From contig NZ_ATUW01000007.1 of the NCBI RefSeq assembly GCF_000420405.1, positions 89,381 to 153,380 of the forward strand: a DNA stretch of 64,000 bases, given 5' to 3'. The DNA comes from Winkia neuii subsp. neuii DSM 8576 (GTDB lineage: Bacteria; Actinomycetota; Actinomycetes; Actinomycetales; Actinomycetaceae). Of the stretch, positions 45,092 to 54,810 are shown piece after piece (the stretch's first letter is position 1; every line of letters starts with the position of its first letter). Under the pieces are notes generated by a model that was not told the DNA's origin, ran no database searches, and saw only the letters and a program-made list of their open reading frames with translations. The translations under genes were made by a program, and so were the position numbers.

Positions 45092-45175
45092 GCTCGAGTG
45101 GCGGAATAGGCAGACGCGCACGGTTCAGGTCCGTGTGGTAGAGATACCGTGGGGGTTCAACTCCCCCCTCGAGCA
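45092..45175 (+). tRNA. tRNA-Leu (CAG anticodon)
   Basis: 84 bases with the long variable arm of class II tRNAs. The acceptor GCTCGAG pairs with CTCGAGC, the anticodon arm reads CACGG-TTCAGGT-CCGTG, and the T-arm GGGGG-TTCAACT-CCCCC. The CCA end is not encoded. A tRNA-Leu upstream of fhaA is a conserved actinobacterial arrangement. Confidence 0.95.
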
Positions 45176-45181
45176 CAGTCG

Positions 45182-45211
45182 AATCCCAAGGCAAACGCCC
45201 TGGGATTTTTT
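45182..45211 (+). terminator. Terminator after tRNA-Leu
   Basis: AATCCCAAGGC and GCCCTGGGATT pair with one mismatch around AAAC and are followed by a run of T residues. Confidence 0.85.
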
Positions 45212-45434
45212 CTTGCCCTCACCTCGCGCCCCTTCGGCGGTTTCTAGGCCCAACCCGGCTTCCGCCCTCAGACCCTTTCACCTCCCCTTACGCGATCAGC
45301 AAAAGCCCCTCCCGTCTCTTCTTATAACCGGCGCGCTGGTGCTAAGGTGCAAGATCTCTAGTTAACGCGGCATACTAGGGAAGGTATATGACCATTTTTG
45401 GGTTCGCAGCCCAAAGCACTATTGGGGGTTGACG

Positions 45435-46136
45435 GTGAGCGTATTTGACCGTTTCGAAAACGCCGTTGAGCGCGGCATTTCTGGCGCGTTTTCCAAGGTT
45501 TTCCGGTCGCAGCTAAAGCCTGTCGACATTTCGGCTGCAGTACGCCGGTCGATGGAAGATAATACGGCTGCTATTAGCTCTAACCGCACGGTAGTGCCCA
45601 ACGAATTCACAGTCAGCCTCTCTAAGGCCGACTTCGACAACATTGCTGGCGGCCAAGGCGACGTGTTGGCCGAAGAAATGGTAAACGACGCAACCCAGTA
45701 CGCCACTGAACAATCCTACTCGTTCGTGGGGCCGGTGGTTGTCACCTTCACCAAAGATTCGGCCCAAGAGACCGGCTCTGTGCGCGTCACCCCAGCCACG
45801 CGCCGCGGCCCGGCCGCCCCAGTCACCTCGAACCAAGCAAGCCCGTCCCACCCGGTACTCGAAATCGACGGCAAACGCTGGATGCTGACCGAACCAGTAA
45901 CCGTAATCGGCCGAGGCGCCGACGCCGACATAGTCCTCTCCGACAGCGGAGTATCCCGCAAACACCTAGAACTGCGGATCACCCCCACCGGGGTAATCGC
46001 CACAGATCTGGGTTCAACTAACGGCTCCTACGTCGAAGGGCATCGCATCGACGCGGCCACATTGCTCGACGGCAACGAGCTCACAGTAGGGCGCACCCAC
46101 ATCTTTTTCTACACCTCCGAAGGGGAGGAGGCGTAG
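45435..46136 (+). CDS. fhaA: FhaA-like protein (DUF3662 and FHA domains)
   Basis: 233 residues from GTG 45435, behind GGGGG. The N-terminal DUF3662 domain (SVFDRFENAVERGISGAFSK, VDISAAVRRSMED) is followed by a short linker and a C-terminal FHA domain: TVIGRGADADIVLSDSGVSR, with the RxxS phospho-Thr pocket and GSTNGSYVEG. In mycobacteria FhaA binds phospho-MviN and regulates wall synthesis. It is shorter than the mycobacterial protein because the linker is reduced. First gene of the fhaA-fhaB-pstP-rodA-pbpA-pknA-pknB operon. Confidence 0.92.
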   Translation: MSVFDRFENAVERGISGAFSKVFRSQLKPVDISAAVRRSMEDNTAAISSNRTVVPNEFTVSLSKADFDNIAGGQGDVLAEEMVNDATQYATEQSYSFVGPVVVTFTKDSAQETGSVRVTPATRRGPAAPVTSNQASPSHPVLEIDGKRWMLTEPVTVIGRGADADIVLSDSGVSRKHLELRITPTGVIATDLGSTNGSYVEGHRIDAATLLDGNELTVGRTHIFFYTSEGEEA

Positions 46137-46139
46137 GGG

Positions 46140-46661
46140 TTGGCTTCAGAATTAGCGGTTACAGTAATCCGGCTCGGCTACCTACTGCTCCTGTGGCTAT
46201 TTGTAGTTGCGGCCCTCGGGGTATTGCGTCGCGACGTCTGGGGCACAGTTGTCACCCCCAGAGGGCGCGGACGCCGGGGGGCAAAAAGGCGCCGGGAGTC
46301 GCCCTCGCCAAAAACTGAACGCGATTCTGGCGGCATTCCTCGCCGCCGTTCCATCACGGGATCCAACACCTCCCCCACGCAACTCGTTATTACCGAGGGC
46401 GCCCTAATCGGCACTACGATGCCACTTGGATCGTCGGCCATCGTCATCGGGCGTTCCCCCGCCTGCACCTTAGTGGTTGACGATTCGTACGCGTCTTCGC
46501 AGCACGCCAGGCTTTATTTAGCAGGCGGTTCGTGGCACGTCGAGGACATGAATTCCACCAACGGCGTATTCGTCGACGGGGAGCGCATTTCCTCACCTCG
46601 GCCGGTCGGTTTAGGAAACCAAATTCGGATCGGCCAAACTACATTGGAGCTAACAAAATGA
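46140..46661 (+). CDS. fhaB: FHA-domain membrane protein FhaB
   Basis: 173 residues from a TTG, 3 bases after the fhaA stop, with GGGGAGGAGG upstream. One N-terminal helix (YLLLLWLFVVAALGVL), a basic linker (about 40-75) and a C-terminal FHA domain (IVIGRSPACTLVVDDSYASS, NSTNGVFVDGERI). The linker has TQLVITEG before it, the likely Thr target of the kinase, as in FipA/FhaB. Its stop overlaps the phosphatase start by ATGA. Confidence 0.9.
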   Translation: MASELAVTVIRLGYLLLLWLFVVAALGVLRRDVWGTVVTPRGRGRRGAKRRRESPSPKTERDSGGIPRRRSITGSNTSPTQLVITEGALIGTTMPLGSSAIVIGRSPACTLVVDDSYASSQHARLYLAGGSWHVEDMNSTNGVFVDGERISSPRPVGLGNQIRIGQTTLELTK

Positions 46662-47947
46662 GTCTTACTTTGCGCTTTGCTACCCGCTCTGATGTGGGTT
46701 TGGTACGTAAGTCCAACCAAGATTCGGGCTATGCGGGACCACATTTGTTAGTACTTGCCGACGGCATGGGCGGGCCGGCCGGCGGGGATATTGCCTCTTC
46801 TATTGCTGTGGCTCACCTTGCCGACCTGGACTCCGATGCGCATGGAGCGGACGACCTGCTAAACCTGCTACGCACGCGCATTTCAGATGCCCACGAAGAG
46901 CTGGTGGACCGCTCTTCCCACGACGCTGATCTGCACGGCCTGGGCACCACCTGCATTGCGGTGCTACGTTCGGGTAACAAATTGGCCATGACTCACATTG
47001 GCGATTCGAGGGCGTACCTGCTGCGGCAGGGAACGCTTACACAGGTGACCACCGACCACTCATTTGTGCAGTATTTAGTGCAGTCTGGCCAGCTCACCCC
47101 CGAGCAGGCCGAGAACCACCCCCAACGCAGCGTACTTTTGCGCGTGCTTGGCGATTCGACCTCGGACATTACCCTTGACGAATCAATCAGGGAGGCCGTC
47201 GAGGGCGACCGTTGGCTCCTGTGTTCGGACGGGCTTTCCGGGGTGGTGAGCGCCCAAACTATCGGCGAGGTGTTGCACGGGGTCGAGGATCCTGCCGATG
47301 CCTGCGACCAGCTGATTGCCCTAGCATTGCGCGCCGGCGGTCCCGACAACGTAACTGTCGTAATTGCCGATGTGGTAGATCCAGATCACCTGGGCTATGA
47401 GCCGTCTACCGCCCCGCAAATCGTGGGAGCGGCTGCTACCAATCGGCTAGAGCGCACCAGGGATGCCGATTCTGCAGCGGGCAAGGCGGCAGCACTGGCC
47501 GGCCGAGGTGACCCCTCGCGCAGCCCGCGCGACCAGAAAGAACTTGATGCCGACGCAGCCGACGCAGCCGATCTAAAACGTAAAAAACGCCGGCGCCGAC
47601 TCATTGGCTCCCTGGTTGGCCTTTTAATTGCGGCAGTTGTAGCAGTTGGGGGCGTTTTAGCCTGGAACTGGTCCCAAAATCAATATTACGTGTCCCCTTA
47701 CAAGGGCAAGGTTGCGATCTACCAGGGAATCCCCCAAACGGTTGGGCCTTGGCACCTGTCCCACCACGTCGAACTATCTAACCTAAACATGTCAGATCTG
47801 GACCCATTCGCAAGGGACAGGCTACAAACTCCGATTACCCGCGATTCGCTTACCGAGGCGCGCGAAGTAGTAAAGAATCTGCAGCGCACCCACGTAAACG
47901 TCGATCTGATATCTCCGAAACCGGATTCTGCTGGGTCAGGCAAGTAA
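46658..47947 (+). CDS. pstP: PP2C-family Ser/Thr phosphatase
   Basis: 429 residues from ATG 46658. Catalytic PP2C domain (1-240) with the metal-binding Asp motifs: VRKSNQDSGY, LVLADGMGG, LLCSDGLSG and GGPDNVTVVI. A poly-charged linker is followed by one membrane helix (about 310-332, LIGSLVGLLIAAVVAVGGVL) and a short external domain, as in PstP. It dephosphorylates the kinases PknA and PknB and their substrates. It overlaps rodA by one base. Confidence 0.94.
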   Translation: MSLTLRFATRSDVGLVRKSNQDSGYAGPHLLVLADGMGGPAGGDIASSIAVAHLADLDSDAHGADDLLNLLRTRISDAHEELVDRSSHDADLHGLGTTCIAVLRSGNKLAMTHIGDSRAYLLRQGTLTQVTTDHSFVQYLVQSGQLTPEQAENHPQRSVLLRVLGDSTSDITLDESIREAVEGDRWLLCSDGLSGVVSAQTIGEVLHGVEDPADACDQLIALALRAGGPDNVTVVIADVVDPDHLGYEPSTAPQIVGAAATNRLERTRDADSAAGKAAALAGRGDPSRSPRDQKELDADAADAADLKRKKRRRRLIGSLVGLLIAAVVAVGGVLAWNWSQNQYYVSPYKGKVAIYQGIPQTVGPWHLSHHVELSNLNMSDLDPFARDRLQTPITRDSLTEAREVVKNLQRTHVNVDLISPKPDSAGSGK

Positions 47948-49413
47948 TGGCAACAGTCGAGATCAAGCCGGTTTCTTCGGCTCGCCTCCCCGAGATAGGC
48001 CTGCTAGCGTTGGCCCTTTTGGTCGGTGTGGGCGGCTACGTGGCGACCGCTGTCACCAGAACTGGGGAGCCGCCCTCGGGCCTGTGGATGCACTTGGGTG
48101 CCCTAGTGGTATTCACCGTGGTAACGCACCTGCTGGTGCGCCACTTTGCCCCCTACGCCGATCCCGTCATTCTGCCTATCGCGGTAGCTTTGAACGGCAT
48201 TGGGCTCGCCATGATCTACCGCCTCGACCTGTCCTATGCGGCCCGCGGCCAACAAGACCTGGTGGTGGGATCTAAACAGCTCATAATCACCGTTGCCGGC
48301 ATTGTCCTCATGGCTCTCACACTCATAGTGGTTCGTGACCACAGGCGGCTGCGCAAAAACTCCTACCTACTTATGCTAGGTGGGCTGCTACTACTAATAC
48401 TGCCCATCTTCTTCCCCGCGGTAAACGGCGCCAAAATCTGGATCAACCTGGGCTTTATAACCATCCAGCCTGCAGAACTCACCAAAATTCTGCTGGCAAT
48501 CTTCTTCGCCGCCTACCTGGTGGAAGGCCGCGACAAACTATCTGTGGGCGGGCCCAAAATCTTGGGGTTGCGGCTGCCGCGTCCGCGCGACCTAGGCCCC
48601 CTAGTAGTGGTTTGGGCAGCCTCAATCGTAGTCCTAGTAGGGCAGCGCGACTTCGGCACCTCACTACTGCTATTTGGTCTGTTCGTAGCCATGCTCTACG
48701 TGGCAACCGACAGGGTATCCTGGCTGATAATCGGCGCCTTACTCATGCTTCCTTTCCTGTGGATGGCAACCAAGGTTTCACACGTCTCCTCGCGAATCGA
48801 CGGGTGGCTGCACGCCCTCGACCCAGCTGTCTACAATCGGCCAGGCGGGTCGGGCCAGCTAGTGCAAGGCCTATTCGGTATGGCCACAGGCGGGCTTTCA
48901 GGGACCGGATGGGGATCCGGCTACCCGCAGATAGTGCCATTTGCGAACTCCGATTTCATCTTCGCTTCCCTTGCAGAAGAGCTCGGACTAACCGGCGTCT
49001 TCGCAATCTTGGTCCTGTACCTGATCCTAATCGAACGAGGCATGCGCACGGCTATTGGTGTGCGCGACGGCTTCGGCAAACTCCTGGCAACCGGGCTGAG
49101 CTTCGGAATCGCCTTCCAAGTTTTCGTAGTGGTCGGGGGCATCACCCGTGTGCTCCCACTAACCGGGCTGACACTGCCATTTTTGGCAGCCGGTGGCTCT
49201 TCACTCATGTCCAGCTGGATCATAGTCGGCCTGCTGCTGCGCATTTCCGATGCTGCACGCCGGCCCGCCCCCACCGGCCAACTCACTACCGCCGAAATCG
49301 ACAAGGTCACTAAAGGCAGCTCCGCCACCCAAAAAGACGCCCCCAAAGTCGGGGCCACGCCCTCGAACGAAGAAACCCAGCTAGTACACATCAACAAAGG
49401 GGAGGCGCTGTGA
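47947..49413 (+). CDS. rodA: SEDS peptidoglycan glycosyltransferase RodA
   Basis: 488 residues with about ten to twelve helices. Motifs of the SEDS family: FITIQPAELTKILLAIFFAA, GQRDFGTSLLLFGLF, a large loop with LDPAVYNRPGGSGQ, the AEELGLTG motif, and PLTGLTLPFLAAGGSS near the end. It polymerises lipid II, with the transpeptidase partner PbpA encoded next. The C-terminus is a short charged tail. It overlaps pbpA by 4 bases (GTGA). Confidence 0.95.
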   Translation: MATVEIKPVSSARLPEIGLLALALLVGVGGYVATAVTRTGEPPSGLWMHLGALVVFTVVTHLLVRHFAPYADPVILPIAVALNGIGLAMIYRLDLSYAARGQQDLVVGSKQLIITVAGIVLMALTLIVVRDHRRLRKNSYLLMLGGLLLLILPIFFPAVNGAKIWINLGFITIQPAELTKILLAIFFAAYLVEGRDKLSVGGPKILGLRLPRPRDLGPLVVVWAASIVVLVGQRDFGTSLLLFGLFVAMLYVATDRVSWLIIGALLMLPFLWMATKVSHVSSRIDGWLHALDPAVYNRPGGSGQLVQGLFGMATGGLSGTGWGSGYPQIVPFANSDFIFASLAEELGLTGVFAILVLYLILIERGMRTAIGVRDGFGKLLATGLSFGIAFQVFVVVGGITRVLPLTGLTLPFLAAGGSSLMSSWIIVGLLLRISDAARRPAPTGQLTTAEIDKVTKGSSATQKDAPKVGATPSNEETQLVHINKGEAL

Positions 49414-50858
49414 ATACCCAAGTACGACGCCTCACGCTGGTTGTGGTCCTAATGTTTATTACGCTCATGTGCGCGGCCACGCTAATCCAGTTCGTCAAAG
49501 CGCCAGAACTGAACGCGGATTCACGCAATGCACGCACAATTTACGCCTCCACAGGCAGGGATCGCGGTTCCATAATCGTAGGCGGTGCCCCCGTGGCCTC
49601 TTCAGACCCCTCTAACGACGTCTTCAAATATCAACGCCAATATCCCGCAGGTGGCCTATACGCGCTGGCCACCGGCTATTACGCCACCGCCTTCAACACC
49701 GCCACCGGCCTCGAGGCCGACCAAAACCAGGTCCTAGACGGCACCTCCGACACCCTTCTAAAATCGCGTATACAGCGTCTATTTACCGGCGAACAACCCG
49801 TGGGGGGCTCCCTCGAACTAACCATCAATCCCGCAGCCCAGCACGCAGCCGCTGAAGCTTTGGGAGATAGGCGAGGGGCCGTGGTCGCCTTGGAACCGAA
49901 AACCGGGCGCATCCTGGCACTTTATTCCTCGCCCTCCTACGATCCCAACCCTTTGGCCTCCCACGATGGGAAAACCGCCCAACAGGCTTACGACGCCTAC
50001 AACAAAGATCCTGAACGGCCGCTAGACAACAGGGCTTTCGGCGGCCATACCTACGCTCCGGGATCCACGTTCAAGCTGGTAACTGCGGCCGCCATGCTCG
50101 AATCGGGAAAGTACAAGACCGACACTAAGATCGAATCGCCAGTTACCTTGGATCTGCCCCAAACCGAGAACAAGATTTCTAACGACGCCGGTGAGGCCTG
50201 CGGGGACGGCAATCCCACCTTCCAGTATGCGCTCGCGCATTCGTGCAACACCACGTTTGCCAAAACCGGCATGGACCTGGGCCAAGACGCCATTTCGAAG
50301 CAGGCAGAAGCCTTTGGCTTTGGCACCGCGCACAAGATTCCGCTGCGCGCTACGCCCTCGACATTCCCCAAGGACATGCCGCAGGCCCAAACCGCTATGA
50401 GCGCCATAGGGCAATTCGACGTACGCGTTACACCGCTGCAGATGGCAATGGTTTCGGCCGGCATTGCCAACGGTGGGACTGTAATGAAACCCCAGCTCAT
50501 TTCCCGGATCATGGATGCTGATCTGAGCGTGCAAAAACAGGAATCGCCCTCGGAATTCGGCCGTGCCATGCGGGCTGACAGTGCCGCCCAACTAACCAAG
50601 ATGATGGTTGCCGCCACTAAGGAGGGCACCGCCACTGCCGCCCAGATTTCTGGAATCGACGTAGCTGGCAAGACCGGCACCGCCGAGCGCGGCCAGCTGG
50701 CAGACGGCTGGTTTACAGGTTTCGCTCCTGCTAACGACCCGCGTATTGCTGTTGCCGTTGTAGTAGAGGGCGGGCAATCGGGTGTCGACATCGCCTACGG
50801 CGGGCAGGTGGCCGCCCCCATAGCTAAAGCCGTCATGCAGGCGGTGATCAACCAATGA
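49410..50858 (+). CDS. pbpA: Class B penicillin-binding protein PbpA
   Basis: 482 residues. One N-terminal helix, a dimerisation domain, then a transpeptidase domain with SxxK (Ser219, GSTFK), SxN (HSCNTTF) and KTG (AGKTGTAERG). It cross-links peptidoglycan and works with RodA. The start is GTG overlapping the rodA stop. Its own stop overlaps the pknA start (ATGA). Beta-lactams would target it. Confidence 0.95.
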   Translation: MNTQVRRLTLVVVLMFITLMCAATLIQFVKAPELNADSRNARTIYASTGRDRGSIIVGGAPVASSDPSNDVFKYQRQYPAGGLYALATGYYATAFNTATGLEADQNQVLDGTSDTLLKSRIQRLFTGEQPVGGSLELTINPAAQHAAAEALGDRRGAVVALEPKTGRILALYSSPSYDPNPLASHDGKTAQQAYDAYNKDPERPLDNRAFGGHTYAPGSTFKLVTAAAMLESGKYKTDTKIESPVTLDLPQTENKISNDAGEACGDGNPTFQYALAHSCNTTFAKTGMDLGQDAISKQAEAFGFGTAHKIPLRATPSTFPKDMPQAQTAMSAIGQFDVRVTPLQMAMVSAGIANGGTVMKPQLISRIMDADLSVQKQESPSEFGRAMRADSAAQLTKMMVAATKEGTATAAQISGIDVAGKTGTAERGQLADGWFTGFAPANDPRIAVAVVVEGGQSGVDIAYGGQVAAPIAKAVMQAVINQ

Positions 50859-52285
50859 GTGGACGTATTGCTGCCGGGTTTACGCTCGGTAACCGCTATG
50901 TGTTGCTTACCCAGATTGCCGTTGGCGGAATGGGCGAGGTTTGGCAGGCCCGCGATTCCAAGGACGGTTCCATTGTTGCTGCGAAGGTGCTAAAAGAGGA
51001 ACTGGCTGGCCAGGGCCAATTCTTATCCCGCTTCAATGTGGAGGCCCGCAACGCTCAAAAGATTTCCCATCCGGGTGTGGCGCAAACTCTGGACTACGGC
51101 GAGGACGACGGCCTGGCCTGGTTGATTATGGAGCTTGTCGACGGCGTTCCTATGACCGAGTTGTTGCAAGACGGGGCCACCCTGGAGCCCGATCTTTTGC
51201 TCTCTATCATGTACCAGACAGCTAATGCGCTCGACGCTGTTCATAGCGCCGGGATTGTCCACAGGGATATTAAGCCTGCCAACATCCTGGTGCGCGCTGA
51301 CGGCGTTGCTAAGCTGACTGATTTCGGTATCTCGTTTAGCCCCCACCAGGAGCAACTTACTGCGGTGGGAATGGTTATGGGCACAGCCCAGTATTTGCCT
51401 CCGGAACAGGCTACGGGTAATCCGGCTACTCCGGTCGGGGATTTGTACGCACTGGGGATTATTGCCTACGAGGCCTTGGCCGGCAAGCGTCCGTTTACTG
51501 GTTCTTCGCAGGTAGATATTGCTTTCGCGCATGTGAATCAGAAGGTTCCTCCTCTGCCTGATTCAGTTCCCCCTGAGCTGCGCGCGCTTGTAATGCAATT
51601 ACTCGAAAAGGATCCCGCTCACAGACCGGCTTCTGCTCGGGACTTGGCCCGCGATCTGGCTCGTGTCAGCCACATTTTGCGCACTGGTCGCAGCAGTGAG
51701 CCCGAGCCTGGTGCTAAGCCCGCCGGCAGGATCCCCAAGTCTAAGAAGCGCGCGCTCATGCGCCCCTGGCCGTTGCCGGGGGGAGCTCACAAGGGGGCTG
51801 TGCGCACTTCAATTGCGCCGTTGGCCGAGGATTCAGACAAGGTGGATCAGCTGGATGGCGGCACTGTGTCGGCCCCCGAGCAAATGCCTCCTGAATTTGC
51901 GCCCCAGCGCACCCCGGAGGTTCATTCTGCGCGCCGGTACACCATCACTAAAGATTCTTTGGCTAGCGCGATTGAGGCGCTCGGCAAGTGGCGGCCTACG
52001 AAGCCTCCTGCCTGGCGTCCTCCGGATAAAAACAAGGGGCGCAGCAAAGGCGATCGCGCCGGTTCTACTGTTCTCGCCGAGGTCGCACCTCGCCCTCGCA
52101 GGTATGCCACCCACATGGGTGGGGCGAGCAATCTGACATACTGGATCTGCCTGGCCGTATTTGCGCTGATAGTTTTCGCCATCGCGACGGTGGCATTTTG
52201 GAACCTAATCGATTCCGCGAGTGCGCAGGTCGCCCTCGCACTAGTAACTGATTTGAAGGGTGTGTCATGGCCGAATCTCTGTTAG
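50855..52285 (+). CDS. pknA: Ser/Thr protein kinase PknA
   Basis: 476 residues. Kinase domain (about 12-275): Gly-rich loop IAVGGMGEVW, Lys44, the HRDIKPANIL catalytic loop (136-145), DFG (156-158) and GTAQYLPPEQA. A long basic, Pro/Ser-rich linker follows, with one membrane helix near the C-terminus (YWICLAVFALIVFAIATVAF) and a short external tail. The HRD and DFG motifs indicate an active kinase. It overlaps pknB by 19 bases. Confidence 0.94.
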   Translation: MSGRIAAGFTLGNRYVLLTQIAVGGMGEVWQARDSKDGSIVAAKVLKEELAGQGQFLSRFNVEARNAQKISHPGVAQTLDYGEDDGLAWLIMELVDGVPMTELLQDGATLEPDLLLSIMYQTANALDAVHSAGIVHRDIKPANILVRADGVAKLTDFGISFSPHQEQLTAVGMVMGTAQYLPPEQATGNPATPVGDLYALGIIAYEALAGKRPFTGSSQVDIAFAHVNQKVPPLPDSVPPELRALVMQLLEKDPAHRPASARDLARDLARVSHILRTGRSSEPEPGAKPAGRIPKSKKRALMRPWPLPGGAHKGAVRTSIAPLAEDSDKVDQLDGGTVSAPEQMPPEFAPQRTPEVHSARRYTITKDSLASAIEALGKWRPTKPPAWRPPDKNKGRSKGDRAGSTVLAEVAPRPRRYATHMGGASNLTYWICLAVFALIVFAIATVAFWNLIDSASAQVALALVTDLKGVSWPNLC

Positions 52286-54132
52286 CAGGACGCTACGAGG
52301 TACGAACGCTCATTGGCCGAGGCGGGATGGCGCAAGTCCACCTGGGCTACGACATTCGTCTATCTCGCGTAGTTGCCATTAAGATGCTGCGCACTGACCT
52401 GGCTCGCGATTCTATTTTCCAGGCTCGTTTCCGCCGCGAAGCTCAGTCTGCTGCTTCGCTCAATCATCCTAATATTGTGGCGGTCTACGACACGGGCGAG
52501 GAAACGGTTACTACTCCTGATGGCTCCACTGTGCAGGTTCCGTATATCATTATGGAATATGTCGAGGGGCACACGGTGCGCGATCTTTTGTCTGACGGCT
52601 CGCCTGTTCCAATTGACGAGGCCATCGAGATCATGACCGGGGTGCTGCAGGCCCTCGAGTATGCGCATTCGCAAGGGCTGGTGCACCGCGATATAAAGCC
52701 GGGCAACGTCATGCTTACTACTACTGGCAAGGTCAAGGTCATGGATTTTGGCATTGCGCGGGCGTTGGCTGATTCTTCGGCCACTATGACTCAGACTGAC
52801 GCTGTTGTTGGCACGGCCCAGTATTTGTCTCCTGAGCAGGCGCGTGGCGAGAAGGTGGACAATAGGTCCGATCTTTATTCTGCCGGTTGCTTGCTTTACG
52901 AGCTGCTTACGGGCCGTCCTCCTTTCACTGGTGACACGGCGGTGGCAGTTGCCTATCAGCATGTTTCTAAGGTTCCTACGCCTCCAGCGCAGATTACTCC
53001 CGATATTCCGGAGGCGCTAAACCGGGTGGTAATGAAGTCTTTGGCCAAAACTAAGGAGGATCGTTACGCTGACGCGGGACAGATGCTGCAGGATTTGGTT
53101 GCGGCCGGCAGGGGGGCCAGGGTTGGTGCTCCCGGTGTTGACACGTGGGGCGAGGGCGAGACCCAAGTTTTGACGCGCAGCGACGAGTTGGATCGCACTA
53201 GGGCGTTGTCTATTACTCAGCCACAGTCTCCGATTCAGGATCAGGCGGCTCTGCGGCGTGCTCGCCAGGAGGCGAAGCGGGTTGAGGCTGAACGGGATAA
53301 GAAACGTAAGCGGCGCAATCGTATTGTTGCGACTGTGGTTGCGCTTTTGGCGCTGCTTGTTGTTGGTGCAGTTGGCTATTTCATTTGGAATGGCCAGAAG
53401 GATCCTAACGAGAATAAGGTAGCGGTTCCTGCGAATATTGTTGGCATGTCCAGGGCGGAGGCTCGGACTGAGCTTTCGAATGCTGGGCTTACCATGGTCG
53501 AGGGTACTCCTCAGGAGTCTGACACGGTCGAGGCCGACCACATTATTTCTTCTACCCCGGAGCCTGGCACGCAGGTCGAGAAGGGCTCTAAGGTTACTGT
53601 GGTTGTTTCTAAGGGTAAGGGAGAAATTGAGGTCCCTGATCTTTCCGGAATGAGCCAGGAGCAGGCGCGAGCTGCTTTGCAGGCGGCTGATTTGACGGCT
53701 GGTTCGGTGAGTACCCAGGATTCTGGTACTGTGCCCAAGGATCAGGTGATTTCTTCTGATCCAGGGGCGGGCACTAAGGTTGCCAAGGGCACTACGGTGA
53801 ATCTGGTTGTAGGTTCCGGAATGGTGAATGTGCCGCAGGATTTGGTTGGCAAGTCTAAGGACGAAGTAGTTAAGTTCTTGCAGGATAATGGCTTGTCTAT
53901 CACTATTACCGAGGTCGAGACTTCAGCTGTTCCTCAAGGTAACGTGGCTTCTTTGTCGGCTGTGGGCCAGGTGAAGCAGGGTACGTCTATTACGGTGAAT
54001 GTGGCTAAGGCTCCGCCATCTCCGTCACCGTCACCGTCGCCCTCTGACAAGGATCAGAATAAGGATAAGGATACTCAGGGAGATTCCAATGCTCCTAGCG
54101 GGCAGAACCAGAATGGTGGCGCTACCCATTAG
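52267..54132 (+). CDS. pknB: Ser/Thr protein kinase PknB with PASTA repeats
   Basis: 621 residues. Kinase domain with Lys39, HRDIKPGNV (140-148), DFG (160-162) and activation loop SSATMTQTDAVVGTAQYLSP, whose Thr residues are the expected autophosphorylation sites. A basic linker, one helix (about 352-373, VATVVALLALLVVGAVGYFI) and three external PASTA repeats (about 385-590) follow; these bind muropeptides or lipid II. A Ser/Pro- and Asp-rich tail ends the protein. Mycobacterial PknB has four PASTA repeats, so this is one shorter. Confidence 0.95.
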   Translation: MAESLLAGRYEVRTLIGRGGMAQVHLGYDIRLSRVVAIKMLRTDLARDSIFQARFRREAQSAASLNHPNIVAVYDTGEETVTTPDGSTVQVPYIIMEYVEGHTVRDLLSDGSPVPIDEAIEIMTGVLQALEYAHSQGLVHRDIKPGNVMLTTTGKVKVMDFGIARALADSSATMTQTDAVVGTAQYLSPEQARGEKVDNRSDLYSAGCLLYELLTGRPPFTGDTAVAVAYQHVSKVPTPPAQITPDIPEALNRVVMKSLAKTKEDRYADAGQMLQDLVAAGRGARVGAPGVDTWGEGETQVLTRSDELDRTRALSITQPQSPIQDQAALRRARQEAKRVEAERDKKRKRRNRIVATVVALLALLVVGAVGYFIWNGQKDPNENKVAVPANIVGMSRAEARTELSNAGLTMVEGTPQESDTVEADHIISSTPEPGTQVEKGSKVTVVVSKGKGEIEVPDLSGMSQEQARAALQAADLTAGSVSTQDSGTVPKDQVISSDPGAGTKVAKGTTVNLVVGSGMVNVPQDLVGKSKDEVVKFLQDNGLSITITEVETSAVPQGNVASLSAVGQVKQGTSITVNVAKAPPSPSPSPSPSDKDQNKDKDTQGDSNAPSGQNQNGGATH

Positions 54133-54164
54133 TTAGGTTGTATTGCCCGGCGGATGGGCCTTTG

Positions 54165-54219
54165 AACTGCTCCCCATTAGTTGAACTGAAAATCAGTCAC
54201 CAGCTAGTGGGGAGCAGTT
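54165..54219. repeat. Nested inverted repeat after pknB
   Basis: AACTGCTCCCCATTAG (54165-54180) and CTAGTGGGGAGCAGTT (54204-54219) are inverse complements with one mismatch. The loop contains a second small stem, ACTGA-AAA-TCAGT. It lies between the convergent genes pknB and 54283-54810 and may end both transcripts. Confidence 0.75.
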
Positions 54220-54282
54220 TGTGCGCGCAGAAAGTTTGCTGTCCGGTTGGCAGCGGGAGCGGTTCGCCCTAGGCGGGCATTT

Positions 54283-54810
54283 TTATTTGTTAAAATTTGG
54301 GTCTTTTAGACAGATTTTGGCTAGCTGCCAGGGTTTTTCTGCACTATAGAGGCTTTCTTCTTGCCTTGCCCAAACCTCCCAGTAGGGGGCATAGGTTTGG
54401 CCGTCGCGGGCTAGGGCGCGTTTTTTGCGTTTGCCGGTTTCTAGCTCAAGCCAGATGCCTACCGCTCCGGCTGCTGCTGCCGAGTCCCGCGTGAGTGCAC
54501 CGCAACCTTCTACAATCCAGTCTTTGGCGGGGTCAGGTTCGAGCCAGGGGCCCCAATCGTTTTGCCGCCAGTCCCACAGGTGGATGCGGCTGGTGCGCCT
54601 GTTTACTAGGTCTGCGCATTTTTGGGCGGCAACCGCCAGCCCTTTCCAGCCGGGGCACCACGCTTCGACGGCCAGTAGCTGGGCCTGGGGGGCCTGCTCG
54701 TGGAGTGTTTTTGCGAGGGAGGTTTTACCTGCCCCTGAGCGCCCGTCTATTAGGAGTCGCAGCGGCGCCCTACCTGCTAGGTGTTTTGCCCTCGCAAATA
54801 GGTCGTTCAC
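54283..54810 (-). CDS. P-loop NTPase, uridine-kinase-like
   Basis: 175 residues. Walker A GRSGAGKT (23-30), a hydrophobic strand IVEGCGALTRD for Walker B, and a short LID with basic residues (ETGKRKKRALARD). The fold fits small nucleoside or uridine kinases and AAA-like proteins of actinobacteria; the substrate is not clear. Short, complete and coupled by ATGA to the trpG-like gene upstream, so it belongs to the sortase-trpG operon. Confidence 0.75.
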   Translation of the reverse strand: MNDLFARAKHLAGRAPLRLLIDGRSGAGKTSLAKTLHEQAPQAQLLAVEAWCPGWKGLAVAAQKCADLVNRRTSRIHLWDWRQNDWGPWLEPDPAKDWIVEGCGALTRDSAAAAGAVGIWLELETGKRKKRALARDGQTYAPYWEVWARQEESLYSAEKPWQLAKICLKDPNFNK

